64,000 nt of DNA, taken from Algibacter lectus. GTDB lineage: Bacteria > Bacteroidota > Bacteroidia > Flavobacteriales > Flavobacteriaceae. A program made the position numbers and the translations under genes. The notes below the pieces were generated by a model that did not search any database, was not told the DNA's origin, and saw only the letters and a program-made list of their open reading frames with translations. The stretch spans positions 186,001 through 250,000 of the forward strand of contig NZ_FOLN01000004.1 of assembly GCF_900112395.1 (NCBI RefSeq), in the 5' to 3' direction. Shown in pieces: positions 45,980 to 56,673 of this stretch; the stretch's first letter is position 1; the number at the start of each line of letters is the position of its first letter.

Positions 45980-46426
45980 ATGGCTATACAGTTAAAACAA
46001 TCTGCTCCTTTAACGCTTTTTAATCCTGAAGAAACAGACAATGCAGGTGCGCTTTATTTCGATACAGGTATTTCGGCAGGTTACCCTGCTCCTACCGAGG
46101 ATTTTAGCCAGCAGCATCTTTCTCTAGATACTGAGCTAGTTAAAAATAAAGAAACCACATTCTATGCACGTGTAAGCGGGCAATCTATGATTGGTGCAGG
46201 ACTAGATGATAACGATTTATTGGTAATAGATAGAAGCATAGAGCCCACAAATAATAAAATTGCGGTTTGCTTTTTAGATGGTGAGTTTACTGTAAAGCGT
46301 TTAAAAGTGGATAAAGATGAAATGTGGTTAAAACCGGAAAACCCAAACTACCCTATTATTAAAATTACTAGTGATAATAAGTTTCTTATTTGGGGGATTG
46401 TAACTAATGTGATTAAAAAGGTGTAA
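45980..46426 (+). CDS. umuD: UmuD-like S24 protein
   Basis: 148 residues, no DNA-binding domain. Self-cleavage site A33-G34 in ISAGYPAP, catalytic S69 in SGQSM and K106 in FTVKRLK are all in place. UmuD is processed to UmuD' under RecA control and binds the Y-family polymerase UmuC to form Pol V. Here no umuC follows; instead a terminator and the atpC gene on the other strand. It may partner with the neighbouring short DnaE or with a UmuC encoded elsewhere. It follows the XRE-S24 gene by 84 bases. Confidence 0.9.
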   Translation: MAIQLKQSAPLTLFNPEETDNAGALYFDTGISAGYPAPTEDFSQQHLSLDTELVKNKETTFYARVSGQSMIGAGLDDNDLLVIDRSIEPTNNKIAVCFLDGEFTVKRLKVDKDEMWLKPENPNYPIIKITSDNKFLIWGIVTNVIKKV

Positions 46427-46460
46427 ATATTAAGCCACATTATACTTAAATTTAAAGCAT

Positions 46461-46494
46461 AAAAAAATGCGAAGCTAAAGCCTCGCATTTTTTA
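46461..46494. terminator. Bidirectional terminator
   Basis: Stem AAAAAATGCGA / TCGCATTTTTT (46462-46472 with 46483-46493) between the convergent umuD and atpC genes. Confidence 0.9.
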
Positions 46495-46514
46495 TATAAT
46501 ATAAAATTGATGTT

Positions 46515-46793
46515 TTAGTCTGCTAAAACAATCAACTTATTGTTTTTTAATTCTAACGTTCCAGAGTTAATTTTTAACAATGTAGCTCCTTTATCGTTTT
46601 TGGTAAATTTATCTTGAACCGCTTCATCTAATTCTACGTTCCCTGAAATTTTCACAAAACCTTCTTTTAAAATAGATATAATTGGCACGTGATTATTTAA
46701 CATTTCAAATTCGCCATTTACTCCTGGAACCGCAACGCTAGTTACTTCTCCACTAAATAAGGTTGCTTCTGGTGATACAATTTCTAAATACAT
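46515..46793 (-). CDS. atpC: ATP synthase F1 epsilon subunit
   Basis: 92 residues from MYLEIVSPEATLFSGEV; a TTG three codons upstream is in frame but unlikely. The N-terminal beta-sandwich is intact (VAVPGVNGEFEMLNNHVPIISIL), but the C-terminal helical domain found in the ~135-residue E. coli form is missing, as is usual in Bacteroidota. It is the central-stalk subunit linking gamma to the c-ring. Follows atpD by 79 bases. Confidence 0.94.
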   Translation of the reverse strand: MYLEIVSPEATLFSGEVTSVAVPGVNGEFEMLNNHVPIISILKEGFVKISGNVELDEAVQDKFTKNDKGATLLKINSGTLELKNNKLIVLAD

Positions 46794-46802
46794 AATTTTC
46801 AA

Positions 46803-46832
46803 GTATTCAGTAATCAGTATTCAGTATTCAGT
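46803..46832. repeat. 7-bp tandem repeat between atpD and atpC
   Basis: Four units GTATTCA, GTAATCA, GTATTCA, GTATTCA in a row, then a partial GT. They lie in the atpD-atpC gap, in the expected 5' leader of atpC. Confidence 0.85.
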
Positions 46833-46872
46833 CGCGTAATGCTGACTGTTGACCTATAACTGCTTACTAGGT

Positions 46873-48384
<1,512 letters not shown>

Positions 48385-48441
48385 TTATGTGTTTAATATT
48401 ATGCGTTTTAATTCAGTGAAAACACTTTGAGTTTTCGCGTG

Positions 48442-48449
48442 CAAATATA
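48442..48449 (-). promoter_or_regulatory. -7 box of atpDC operon
   Basis: TATATTTG on the minus strand matches TAnnTTTG. The leader would be about 55 bases. Confidence 0.6.
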
Positions 48450-48486
48450 GTGGTTTTAATTTAAAATGAAAGTCGTTTTTATAATA

Positions 48487-48517
48487 AAAAAACGCATTCC
48501 ATTGGAACACGTTTTTT
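48487..48517 (-). terminator. Terminator of receptor/SGNH lipoprotein operon
   Basis: AAAAAACG / CGTTTTTT outer stem, a CA/CA internal loop, TTCC / GGAA inner stem and an ATT loop. It lies 21 bases past the SGNH stop. Confidence 0.8.
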
Positions 48518-48538
48518 ATATTTTTAATAATTGCGCTT

Positions 48539-50092
48539 TTATTGTAATGTAGGCGCATAATTTGTTGGGTAATCTCCCGGACTTGGAACATTACCAGAGT
48601 CAATAAAATTAGCACCAAAAGAGGTGTCTATAGCTTCTAAAAACTTGTATGCCATATATGAATACCCTCTTGCTGTTAAATGAATTCCGTCTAGACTAAC
48701 AGCTCCACCAGTTACTAAACTAGCATTTAATGTGTAATCGCCATAAAGAATTCCTGTTGTAGCTAATTCTGATAAAATAGTATTTAAATCTACTAAAGCA
48801 ATATTATCATTAGCATCTGACACGGCTTTAATTGTTACATTATACGCATCTGTTGCTTCTTTAATAGCTAATTGTTCTTCTGGTGTTAAAACCCATTGAT
48901 CTGCTAATGGTACGGCAACACCGTTTATACTTTGTGCGTTTCCAGGGATAGCTTCTGTTCCTATAAAAGAAGATGAACTAAGTACAAGTAAATCATCTGC
49001 AGTAGCTTGTCTATACTTTGGAATTTCAGCGAAAGCAGAATTAATCGCCCCTAAATCGGTTAAATCCTCATCTATGATAACAACTGCGTTTTGTCCTTCA
49101 ACAAATTTTATAGTTCTTTTTGCAACTTCTTCAGCTGTAAACAAACCAGAACCCTGCAATGCAGCGTAAGCTTGTTGTAAACCACCATTATATGTGCCAT
49201 ACGCAGCCACACTGTTTAAAAAACTAGCAGTACCAGCATCTAATGGAATTGGATTATAAGGCACTGTTGTAAAATGTGGTAAATCTGTAATATATGGTAC
49301 ATTTGTAACCACACCTTTAGCACCACCACTTGTTAGTGTTGTAACTAAATTACTAAAAACACTAGCAAAAACATTAGGGTCTGTAATATCATTACTTCCG
49401 TATGTAGAAGGATCTAAATTCTCTTTTTGATCTACACCACTTCCACCAGAAACCGCAAAACTTAAAACATCATTCGCTCCCATTTCTGATAAAGTAAAAA
49501 ACGTAGGACTTTGCGCCATAGCGTCTCCTAACATAGTTGCGCTTGGACTTGATGCCATTCTTACAAAGTAAGGATTAGCATAAGAACCTACTCCTGCAAG
49601 ACTACCGTAAGAATCTGATAATAAATGAAAACTTTTTGCTCCTGGAACACCTAAATTACGAAAAGGCCCGGTTGGGTTGTTTAAAACAATATCTGTAGAC
49701 ACCGTTACTGGGCCAACCACAGACTCTAAAGGCATTGGAGTAGAACCGCCAAAAACAAGTCTTGGTTCTGCTATTCTTGTACCTCCTGCTGCCAAGCCAC
49801 CAAAATTATCATTGGTTAATGGTTGTGTAAAATCTCCACCGCCTACACCAGCAAATTGATTTGCCAATATATTTGGAAAAGAATTATTTTGCCCCGCCAT
49901 AAAAAGCGCGCCATCTGTATATCCTGCCGTAAAAGATGCCCCAAGAGACACGTATGTTGTAAAATCTGCCGAGCCAGAAGTTAGTTCTGGCAAAACCTCA
50001 GCGGCTTCATCTCTATTAACGTCTTCAATTTCGTTACAACTTGTAAAACCAATTAAAGCTGATAATACTAATATATATTTTGTGTTTTTCAT
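48539..50092 (-). CDS. SGNH/GDSL hydrolase lipoprotein
   Basis: 517 residues from MKNTKYILVL, with lipobox IGFTSC (Cys19). A longer frame upstream overlaps the receptor gene and is rejected. SGNH blocks: YVSLGASFTAGYTDGA (nucleophile Ser), EMGANDVLSFA, and DGIHLTARGYSYMAYKF (Asp/His). It should be an outer-membrane esterase or lipase. It begins 1 base after the TonB receptor stop, so the two are translationally coupled. A likely job is to release an acyl or acetyl group from the ligand that the receptor imports. Confidence 0.9.
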   Translation of the reverse strand: MKNTKYILVLSALIGFTSCNEIEDVNRDEAAEVLPELTSGSADFTTYVSLGASFTAGYTDGALFMAGQNNSFPNILANQFAGVGGGDFTQPLTNDNFGGLAAGGTRIAEPRLVFGGSTPMPLESVVGPVTVSTDIVLNNPTGPFRNLGVPGAKSFHLLSDSYGSLAGVGSYANPYFVRMASSPSATMLGDAMAQSPTFFTLSEMGANDVLSFAVSGGSGVDQKENLDPSTYGSNDITDPNVFASVFSNLVTTLTSGGAKGVVTNVPYITDLPHFTTVPYNPIPLDAGTASFLNSVAAYGTYNGGLQQAYAALQGSGLFTAEEVAKRTIKFVEGQNAVVIIDEDLTDLGAINSAFAEIPKYRQATADDLLVLSSSSFIGTEAIPGNAQSINGVAVPLADQWVLTPEEQLAIKEATDAYNVTIKAVSDANDNIALVDLNTILSELATTGILYGDYTLNASLVTGGAVSLDGIHLTARGYSYMAYKFLEAIDTSFGANFIDSGNVPSPGDYPTNYAPTLQ

Positions 50093-50093
50093 C

Positions 50094-52877
50094 TTATAAA
50101 TTATTAATTGTCCATGAAACATAATACATTGATCCAATATGACCTGTACCCACTGCTGTGAAATATTCATCTCCTAAAAGATTAGTTGCACCTGCCTTAA
50201 AAATAGATTTCATAGATGGAACCTTTAAGTTAATTTGCGCATCTACAACATGGAATTCTGGAACAACACCATTTGCAAAAGTTGCTTCCCAATAATAATC
50301 GTCACTAAATCTATAAGCTATGTTAAATCCGAAGTTTTCAAATAAATCCGTATTACCAAAAGACGCTTTAAATTTATGTTCTGGCGTATTAAAGTTTGTT
50401 GCAAAATCTGGATATGCTTCGCTATCAAAATCTAATTTAGCATAAGTATAACTTCCGCTTAAATCGAAATCACCAAATACTTTAGTAGATACTCCAACAG
50501 ATGTACCGTACGAGTTTACATTAGCTTCAGAGTTTGTATATGTACTATATGCTTGGCTATCTCCATTTGCCAAAGCAGCTACAGATGCACCACCATCACC
50601 AACTGTTCCATAAAAAGGAGCAACCACAACTTCTTGAGATATAAAATCTTTATAGCTATTGTAATAAGCACTAACATCTACAGTAATTTTATTAAACTTA
50701 CCTCTATACCCAACTTCTCCAGATGTTACTTGTTCTGGTTTTACTAAATCTGGGTTTGCAATTTCTAATACCGCAGGGTTTCCTGTAGCAGCTAGTTCTA
50801 AAGCAGAACTTGCAGTATATGAATTATTATAAGCCGCAGCTCCTGTTTGAGTAACGCTAGGCGATTGCACAATAGCAGCACCTCCGGGTGATAAATCGTA
50901 ATTTCTAGTCCATCTATCTAAATTACTAGGAGCAGAACCTACTAAAATTGCTCTACCCGCATTTAGGCCGATAAATAAATCTTGAGTTGTAGGGTTTCTA
51001 AATCCTGTTTGCACAGAAGCTCTAACATTATGGTTTTGATTAAGTGTAAGTGCTGCAGAAATTCTTGGAGACACAAAACCATCAAAAAACTCAGACTTAT
51101 CATAACGAGCAGACCCCGTTAATTTTAATTCCATTTCATCGTTAAGCTCAAGGTTTTTCTGAATTTGAGTATAAATTCCATATTCAGAATATGTAATAGG
51201 ACCATCAATATCTGTATAAATAGTACCTGAAGAATTTAAACTATATTCTCTAAAAGAACCACCAACTTGAATATCGGCAAAATCGATAAGATGACTAAAA
51301 TTATAATTAGCATCCGCATGATAATATTTAGAAGCATCTTGAAATTTAGAACCCGTAGTTAAATCCGGATCTGCTATACTTCTGTTAAATGCAGCAACGA
51401 ACTCATCAGACCCTGGAAGAAATCTTCCTGTATCAGCAACATTTCTTGCTGCAGCGTGTGCTTGAGTTTCATCTGCACCACCAAGGGTTGCAGAAATAAA
51501 GGCTCCCGTATACTCACCAAACCATGTATTATTATCTTTCCAAGCACTATTAATATTAATACCTGTAAAAACCATATCATAAGAATCTCCAGCTTTATCT
51601 GATACTACGTAGCCTCTAACAAAGAAGTTATCGTTTCTAATTTCAATTTTATGTTGTTCTTGAAAAAAGTTATTAATGTTATATCTGTTTGTGCCTTGGT
51701 AAATTGTTGAACCTGTTCCAACCTTACCAACATAAGATATTTCAAAATCATTTTCCCATGGACGGTAGTATAGCCCCCAATCAGATTTAATACTACTAGC
51801 ATCGTAATTCGTTAAATCTCTTTCATCGTAACCTGTTCTACTTACATCAACAAGTGGCACTAAATTTACTAAAGCTGGATTTGGTAACTGTGCTAAAAAA
51901 GTTTCACTTTCTATTACGTTTTTTAAATTCGTAGAAACTTCATCTCCATAAACATTAACACCATCGTAATCTATATTTGCTCTTGTTCCACCTATATTCG
52001 TTTTATCGTCTTCATTAACTGCAGCCCAATCGGTTCCTTTTAAGTAACCGAAATTTACTTTAGCTGCAAATTTATTACTGAATTTATAAGCTGCACGAAT
52101 ACTAACATCTGTATACTCATTATCTCCAGAAGCTTCTTGTGACGTAAGACCTCTTTTTACAGACGCACTAATACCTTGGTGATCGAAAGGATTTTTACTT
52201 CGCATAAATAAAATACCATTAAAGGCATTTGCTCCGTATAATGCAGAAGATGCTCCAGGAAGTAATTCCACACTTAAAACATCTGTTTCTGTCATACCTA
52301 CCAAGTTTCCGATAGGGAAATTTAATGCAGGTGTTGAATTATCCATACCATCAACCAATTGCATGAATCTATTATTAGCAAATGTTGCAAAACCTCTTGT
52401 ATTTACCGACTTAAAAGTTAAACTATTGGTATTAACATCTACACCTTTTAAGTTCTCTAAACCGTCGTAAAAATCGGCAGATGCAGTGTTTTTAATTTCT
52501 TTTAATCCAAAGCGCTCTACTGTAACAGGAGATTCAAATATTCTTTCTGGAGTTCTTGAAGCAGAAATCACAACTTCATCTAAAGAAGTTCCTTCTTTTA
52601 AAATAAAATCTACTTTTTGATTCCTTTTGGTTATTTCTACTGTAACCGTTTCAAAGCCTACACTACTGGCTTGAACTGAGAAGGGTGGATTTTGATTGTA
52701 GGTTAAAGAAAAGTTACCATCAAAATCTGTAACGTTTCCTGTAGAGGTGCCAACTACAATAATATTGGCTCCAGGAATGGGTTGGCTATTGTCATCGACA
52801 ACAGTACCAGTAATAGTTGTTTGGGAAAAAGTTATTCCGCAAAAAAACAACATAAAAAATAGGAGAATTGCTTTCAT
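50094..52877 (-). CDS. TonB-dependent receptor with carboxypeptidase-like domain
   Basis: 927 residues, with a signal peptide ending ITFSQ. Carboxypeptidase-like domain ~20-105 (ITGTVVDDNSQPIPGANI, GNVTDFDGNFSL), plug ~115-230 (VVISASRTPERIFESPVTVER, LKGVDVNTNSLTFKSVNTRGF, FNGILFMRSKNPF) and a beta barrel to the C-terminus. It belongs to a different receptor branch from those at 5738 and 13756, since the WSNW plug signature is absent. Cotranscribed with the SGNH lipoprotein. A 12-base palindrome TATGCGCGCATA lies ~80 bases upstream. Substrate unknown, possibly a lipid or acylated compound. Confidence 0.94.
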   Translation of the reverse strand: MKAILLFFMLFFCGITFSQTTITGTVVDDNSQPIPGANIIVVGTSTGNVTDFDGNFSLTYNQNPPFSVQASSVGFETVTVEITKRNQKVDFILKEGTSLDEVVISASRTPERIFESPVTVERFGLKEIKNTASADFYDGLENLKGVDVNTNSLTFKSVNTRGFATFANNRFMQLVDGMDNSTPALNFPIGNLVGMTETDVLSVELLPGASSALYGANAFNGILFMRSKNPFDHQGISASVKRGLTSQEASGDNEYTDVSIRAAYKFSNKFAAKVNFGYLKGTDWAAVNEDDKTNIGGTRANIDYDGVNVYGDEVSTNLKNVIESETFLAQLPNPALVNLVPLVDVSRTGYDERDLTNYDASSIKSDWGLYYRPWENDFEISYVGKVGTGSTIYQGTNRYNINNFFQEQHKIEIRNDNFFVRGYVVSDKAGDSYDMVFTGININSAWKDNNTWFGEYTGAFISATLGGADETQAHAAARNVADTGRFLPGSDEFVAAFNRSIADPDLTTGSKFQDASKYYHADANYNFSHLIDFADIQVGGSFREYSLNSSGTIYTDIDGPITYSEYGIYTQIQKNLELNDEMELKLTGSARYDKSEFFDGFVSPRISAALTLNQNHNVRASVQTGFRNPTTQDLFIGLNAGRAILVGSAPSNLDRWTRNYDLSPGGAAIVQSPSVTQTGAAAYNNSYTASSALELAATGNPAVLEIANPDLVKPEQVTSGEVGYRGKFNKITVDVSAYYNSYKDFISQEVVVAPFYGTVGDGGASVAALANGDSQAYSTYTNSEANVNSYGTSVGVSTKVFGDFDLSGSYTYAKLDFDSEAYPDFATNFNTPEHKFKASFGNTDLFENFGFNIAYRFSDDYYWEATFANGVVPEFHVVDAQINLKVPSMKSIFKAGATNLLGDEYFTAVGTGHIGSMYYVSWTINNL

Positions 52878-53031
52878 TTATATGAACGAATTTAGATTTA
52901 GAATAGCAATATATGTATATTAAGTATTATTTACACATAAAAAAGCAAAAAAATTATGCGCGCATAGCACTTATTGATAAAAAATCATGGTTAAAATTGT
53001 GATTTTGATAAAAAAAGAGTGCTATAAATGT

Positions 53032-53070
53032 AAATCAGCCTGATTTCAAGTTTTGAAATCAGGCTGATTT
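53032..53070. terminator. 18-bp perfect hairpin after glmS
   Basis: Arms 53032-53049 and 53053-53070 pair perfectly with a 3-base loop. It lies 23 bases past the glmS stop. On the minus strand the U-run comes only after ~12 bases, so it may act as a terminator, an mRNA-end stabiliser, or both. Confidence 0.7.
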
Positions 53071-53093
53071 AATTTTAATTTTTATATAAAATA

Positions 53094-54947
53094 TTACTCT
53101 ACCGTAACAGATTTTGCTAAGTTACGTGGTTGGTCGACATTTTTGTCTAACAACACAGCAATATGATAAGATAATAATTGAAGTGGAATAGTTGTTAACA
53201 AAGGAGTAAGCGACTCTAAAGTTTCTGGAACTTCAATAACATGATCGGCTAACTCTTTAACTTGCACATCGCCTTCGGTAACTATACCAATAATTTTACC
53301 TTTTCTAGATTTAATTTCTTGAATATTACTTACTACTTTTTCGTAGTGGCCTTTTTTAGTTGCAATAACTACAATTGGCATATTCTCATCAATTAAAGCA
53401 ATAGGTCCGTGCTTCATTTCTGCAGCAGGATATCCTTCAGCATGAATATATGAAATCTCCTTTAATTTTAGCGCACCTTCTAAAGCTACAGGGAAATTAA
53501 AGCCTCTACCTAAATAAAGAATATTTCTAACATCTTTATAAATATCGGCAATCATTTTAATATGTGCATCAGACTTTAACGCCTCTTCAACTTTATTAGG
53601 AATCATTTCTAATTCTAATAAGTGCTGACGGAAATCTGAACTACTGATGGTGCCTTTTGCTCTTGCAAGTCTTAAAGCCATAAGCGTTAAAACTGTAATT
53701 TGAGTTGTAAAAGCTTTTGTAGATGCTACTCCAATTTCTGGACCAGCATGCGTATAAGCTCCTGCATCAGACTCTCTAGCGATAGATGAACCAACTACAT
53801 TACAAACTCCAAAAACAAATGCTCCTTTAGATTTTGCTAATTTAATAGCAGCTAAAGTATCTGCAGTTTCACCAGATTGTGAAATAGCGATAACAATATC
53901 GTTTTCTGTAATTATAGGATTTCTATATCTAAATTCTGAAGCGTATTCAACCTCTACAGGTATTCTAGCTAAATCTTCAAAAATATATTCTGCAACTAAT
54001 CCAGCATGCCAAGACGTTCCGCAAGCAACAATGATAATACGATTGGCATTTAAAAACCTTTTCATGTTATCTTCAACACCAGCCATTTTAATAATAGCTT
54101 CGTTACGTAACAATCTACCTCTGTAAGTATCGGTAATTGCTTTTGGTTGTTCGTGAATTTCTTTAAGCATGAAATGATCGTATCCACCCTTTTCAATTTG
54201 CTCTAAATTTAATTGAAGCTCTTGAACGTATGTGTCAACAATAGAATCATCTTTTATTTTTCTTACTTTAATTCCTTTATGGAATCTAATAACTGCCATT
54301 TCTTCATCTTCTAAATAAACAGCGTTTTTAGTATACTCTAAAAAAGGAGAAGCATCACTAGCGATAAAGAATTCATCTTCATTTTCACCAATACCGATAG
54401 CTAACGGACTTCCTAAACGAGCCACAACAACTTCTTCTGGCTTATTTTTATCGAAAACAGCAATAGCATAGGCTCCAATAACTTGGTTTAATGCAATTTG
54501 AACTGCTTTTCCTAACTTTACTTTTTCCTTCTTTTTTACATCTTCAATTAAATTAATAAGAACTTCTGTATCTGTATCTGATTGAAATGTATATCCTCTT
54601 GTAATTAATTCTTGCTTAAGTGAATCGTAGTTTTCAATAATTCCGTTATGGATTATTACTAATTCTCCAGAGTTTGAAAGGTGAGGGTGAGAGTTAACAT
54701 CGTTTGGCACACCATGTGTTGCCCAACGTGTATGCCCTATACCAACACTACCTGTTTTAGTTATTTCTGCAGTGGCGCGTTCTTCTAAATCAGCTACTTT
54801 ACCTTTTGTTTTAGATACTTTTAGGTCTTTACCATCAAAAAGAGCAATTCCAGCACTATCGTACCCTCTATATTCTAATCGTTTTAAGCCTTCAATTACT
54901 ATTGGATACGCTTCTCTATACCCAATATAACCTACAATTCCGCACAT
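53094..54947 (-). CDS. glmS: Glucosamine-fructose-6-phosphate aminotransferase
   Basis: 617 residues. The nucleophile Cys2 is at MCGIVGYIG. Glutaminase domain ~2-240 (GHTRWATHG, NGIIENYDSL, SDTDTEVL) and two SIS isomerase domains (ACGTSWHAG, ISQSGETADTLAA, LGRGFNFPVALEGALKLKEISYIHAEGY). It makes glucosamine 6-phosphate for peptidoglycan and lipid A. It is last in the operon GT5-like, DUF4270, glmS, with a 12-base gap. No glmS ribozyme is seen, as expected outside Firmicutes. Confidence 0.98.
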   Translation of the reverse strand: MCGIVGYIGYREAYPIVIEGLKRLEYRGYDSAGIALFDGKDLKVSKTKGKVADLEERATAEITKTGSVGIGHTRWATHGVPNDVNSHPHLSNSGELVIIHNGIIENYDSLKQELITRGYTFQSDTDTEVLINLIEDVKKKEKVKLGKAVQIALNQVIGAYAIAVFDKNKPEEVVVARLGSPLAIGIGENEDEFFIASDASPFLEYTKNAVYLEDEEMAVIRFHKGIKVRKIKDDSIVDTYVQELQLNLEQIEKGGYDHFMLKEIHEQPKAITDTYRGRLLRNEAIIKMAGVEDNMKRFLNANRIIIVACGTSWHAGLVAEYIFEDLARIPVEVEYASEFRYRNPIITENDIVIAISQSGETADTLAAIKLAKSKGAFVFGVCNVVGSSIARESDAGAYTHAGPEIGVASTKAFTTQITVLTLMALRLARAKGTISSSDFRQHLLELEMIPNKVEEALKSDAHIKMIADIYKDVRNILYLGRGFNFPVALEGALKLKEISYIHAEGYPAAEMKHGPIALIDENMPIVVIATKKGHYEKVVSNIQEIKSRKGKIIGIVTEGDVQVKELADHVIEVPETLESLTPLLTTIPLQLLSYHIAVLLDKNVDQPRNLAKSVTVE

Positions 54948-54959
54948 AAGTTGATGTTT

Positions 54960-56645
54960 TTAATTATTTGGTTCTGTGTAAAACACTTTAAATTTCATTC
55001 TTTTCTCATCATCAACATTTGCATTTGAACCATACAATACTGTTCCTCTTGGCGTAATAACCGATGCTGCTGGTAACCCCGTAACATCCTCATCATCACT
55101 ATCCGCAATTGCAGAAATATTTGTATAATTCACATTGGTAGATAAAACTAAACCAATTTTTGTATTTGTTGAATCGTTGACCAAGATATTATTTAAATGT
55201 TCGGTTAAACGAATTTTATATTTATAAACACCATTTTCATCGACAACACGTTGACCTAAACTAATTATCTTAGAATTAAATGGATCCGTACTGGATTCCA
55301 CTGGATCAATTTGATAGTCGTAAGTAGACATAATATTATTGATGTCGTAAGCATAAACCCTATTGAAATGACTATAATTATTACCATTAGAATCGTCTGG
55401 AAGCGCTTGCATTACCTCATCTTCAGAGATAACAAGTTGCGCATCGTTAACTAACCTACTTAAAATATAATTACCATCTTCATCTTTTTCGTAATCATCA
55501 TCTCCACTAGGTATTCTAAAACTATCTAAGAAATCCTTTTTAGCTTCATCATTTTCAAACAAATCAACCACAGCCATAGAATTACCAGAACCTTTTAAAT
55601 ACAAAGATTGATCTCCATTAGTTTCATCTCCGTCTGCTAGTGCAACTTCTGTAATTTTATTTACAAAAGTATTTAATGTGTTTCCTGTAAAAGATAACGT
55701 GTATGTACCCTCAACTGTTTCCCCGGCAGTGGCAGAATCGTAACTATAGTTAATAACTATATTAGCATCTGTAGATGCCATATCGAGTAAAACCATACTT
55801 CCGTCATCACCAATTGCTTCAGCTTTAAAAAATAAACCTCTAAAATAGTTAGCAAAATTATTGGCATTACTTAATTCAGCTCCACCCTCTTTATCTATGA
55901 TAAGCGATTTCCAAAAAGCAGCATCTAATTCTGCGGTAAAAGCAGGTGCGCTTCTAGTTGTTACCTCATCATCAGTTCCCGCATCTGTAACCGTTACAAT
56001 AGCAGCACTACTAGGGGTTACACTTTCTTGTTCAAAAACCAACTGCTCCTTTAAGTTATCGAAATTAATAACAGAAGTTCCATTATAAGCCATATTATCA
56101 GAGCTTCCATCTGAATATGAATAATACTTTTGCGCTGTATCATCAGCATCTGCAAACGGATCAAAGTCTCTTAAAAAATATTCGTTTTTGTAAATAGATA
56201 ATTTAAAAGGCTTTATAGCGCCTGTATAGTCACCGTATAGAGAATCTTGAATAGTATATTCCGCATTACCTTCCTCATCAAAATCAATAACACGACTGAA
56301 GTAAGGAATTGTAAGCACAACTGATGTTATCTCCGGATTATCTCCAAAATCTGGATCATAACTAGACGGTGTTACCTGTGTAACAATACTAGCAGTAGTT
56401 TGTCCATAAACTGGATCGTTAAACACACCTAACAAATAAGATGCTAAACCATTGACCTGTACAGATTCTGTTGTTTTATTATAAGCTACAATAGGAATTT
56501 CGTAAGAATCTGTGCTAAAGTTAGCATTATCTTTTCCTAAAACTGCACTTTCTAATTCCGTAAATTCTTTATCGCAACCAACAAAACCGGTTAATACAAA
56601 TAGAAATGCTGCAGATAATTTAAGGGCTTTAAATGTCTTTTTCAT
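54960..56645 (-). CDS. DUF4270 lipoprotein
   Basis: 561 residues. Lipobox FVGC (Cys24). The DUF4270 pattern is plain: ELESAVLGKDNANFSTDSYEIPIVAYNKTTESVQVNGLASYLLGVFNDPVYGQTTASIVTQV near the N-terminus, and a C-terminal TPRGTVLYGS. These are surface or periplasmic lipoproteins of Bacteroidota with no proven function. Placed between the GT5-like gene (28-base gap) and glmS (12-base gap), in one operon, which suggests a cell-envelope role. Confidence 0.92.
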   Translation of the reverse strand: MKKTFKALKLSAAFLFVLTGFVGCDKEFTELESAVLGKDNANFSTDSYEIPIVAYNKTTESVQVNGLASYLLGVFNDPVYGQTTASIVTQVTPSSYDPDFGDNPEITSVVLTIPYFSRVIDFDEEGNAEYTIQDSLYGDYTGAIKPFKLSIYKNEYFLRDFDPFADADDTAQKYYSYSDGSSDNMAYNGTSVINFDNLKEQLVFEQESVTPSSAAIVTVTDAGTDDEVTTRSAPAFTAELDAAFWKSLIIDKEGGAELSNANNFANYFRGLFFKAEAIGDDGSMVLLDMASTDANIVINYSYDSATAGETVEGTYTLSFTGNTLNTFVNKITEVALADGDETNGDQSLYLKGSGNSMAVVDLFENDEAKKDFLDSFRIPSGDDDYEKDEDGNYILSRLVNDAQLVISEDEVMQALPDDSNGNNYSHFNRVYAYDINNIMSTYDYQIDPVESSTDPFNSKIISLGQRVVDENGVYKYKIRLTEHLNNILVNDSTNTKIGLVLSTNVNYTNISAIADSDDEDVTGLPAASVITPRGTVLYGSNANVDDEKRMKFKVFYTEPNN

Positions 56646-56673
56646 AAGTTGTTTTAAATGAATTTTGAGAAGG

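Noticed and set aside
53032-53070. Attachment site or IS end
   Set aside because: No transposase, integrase or target duplication nearby; position fits a transcript end.
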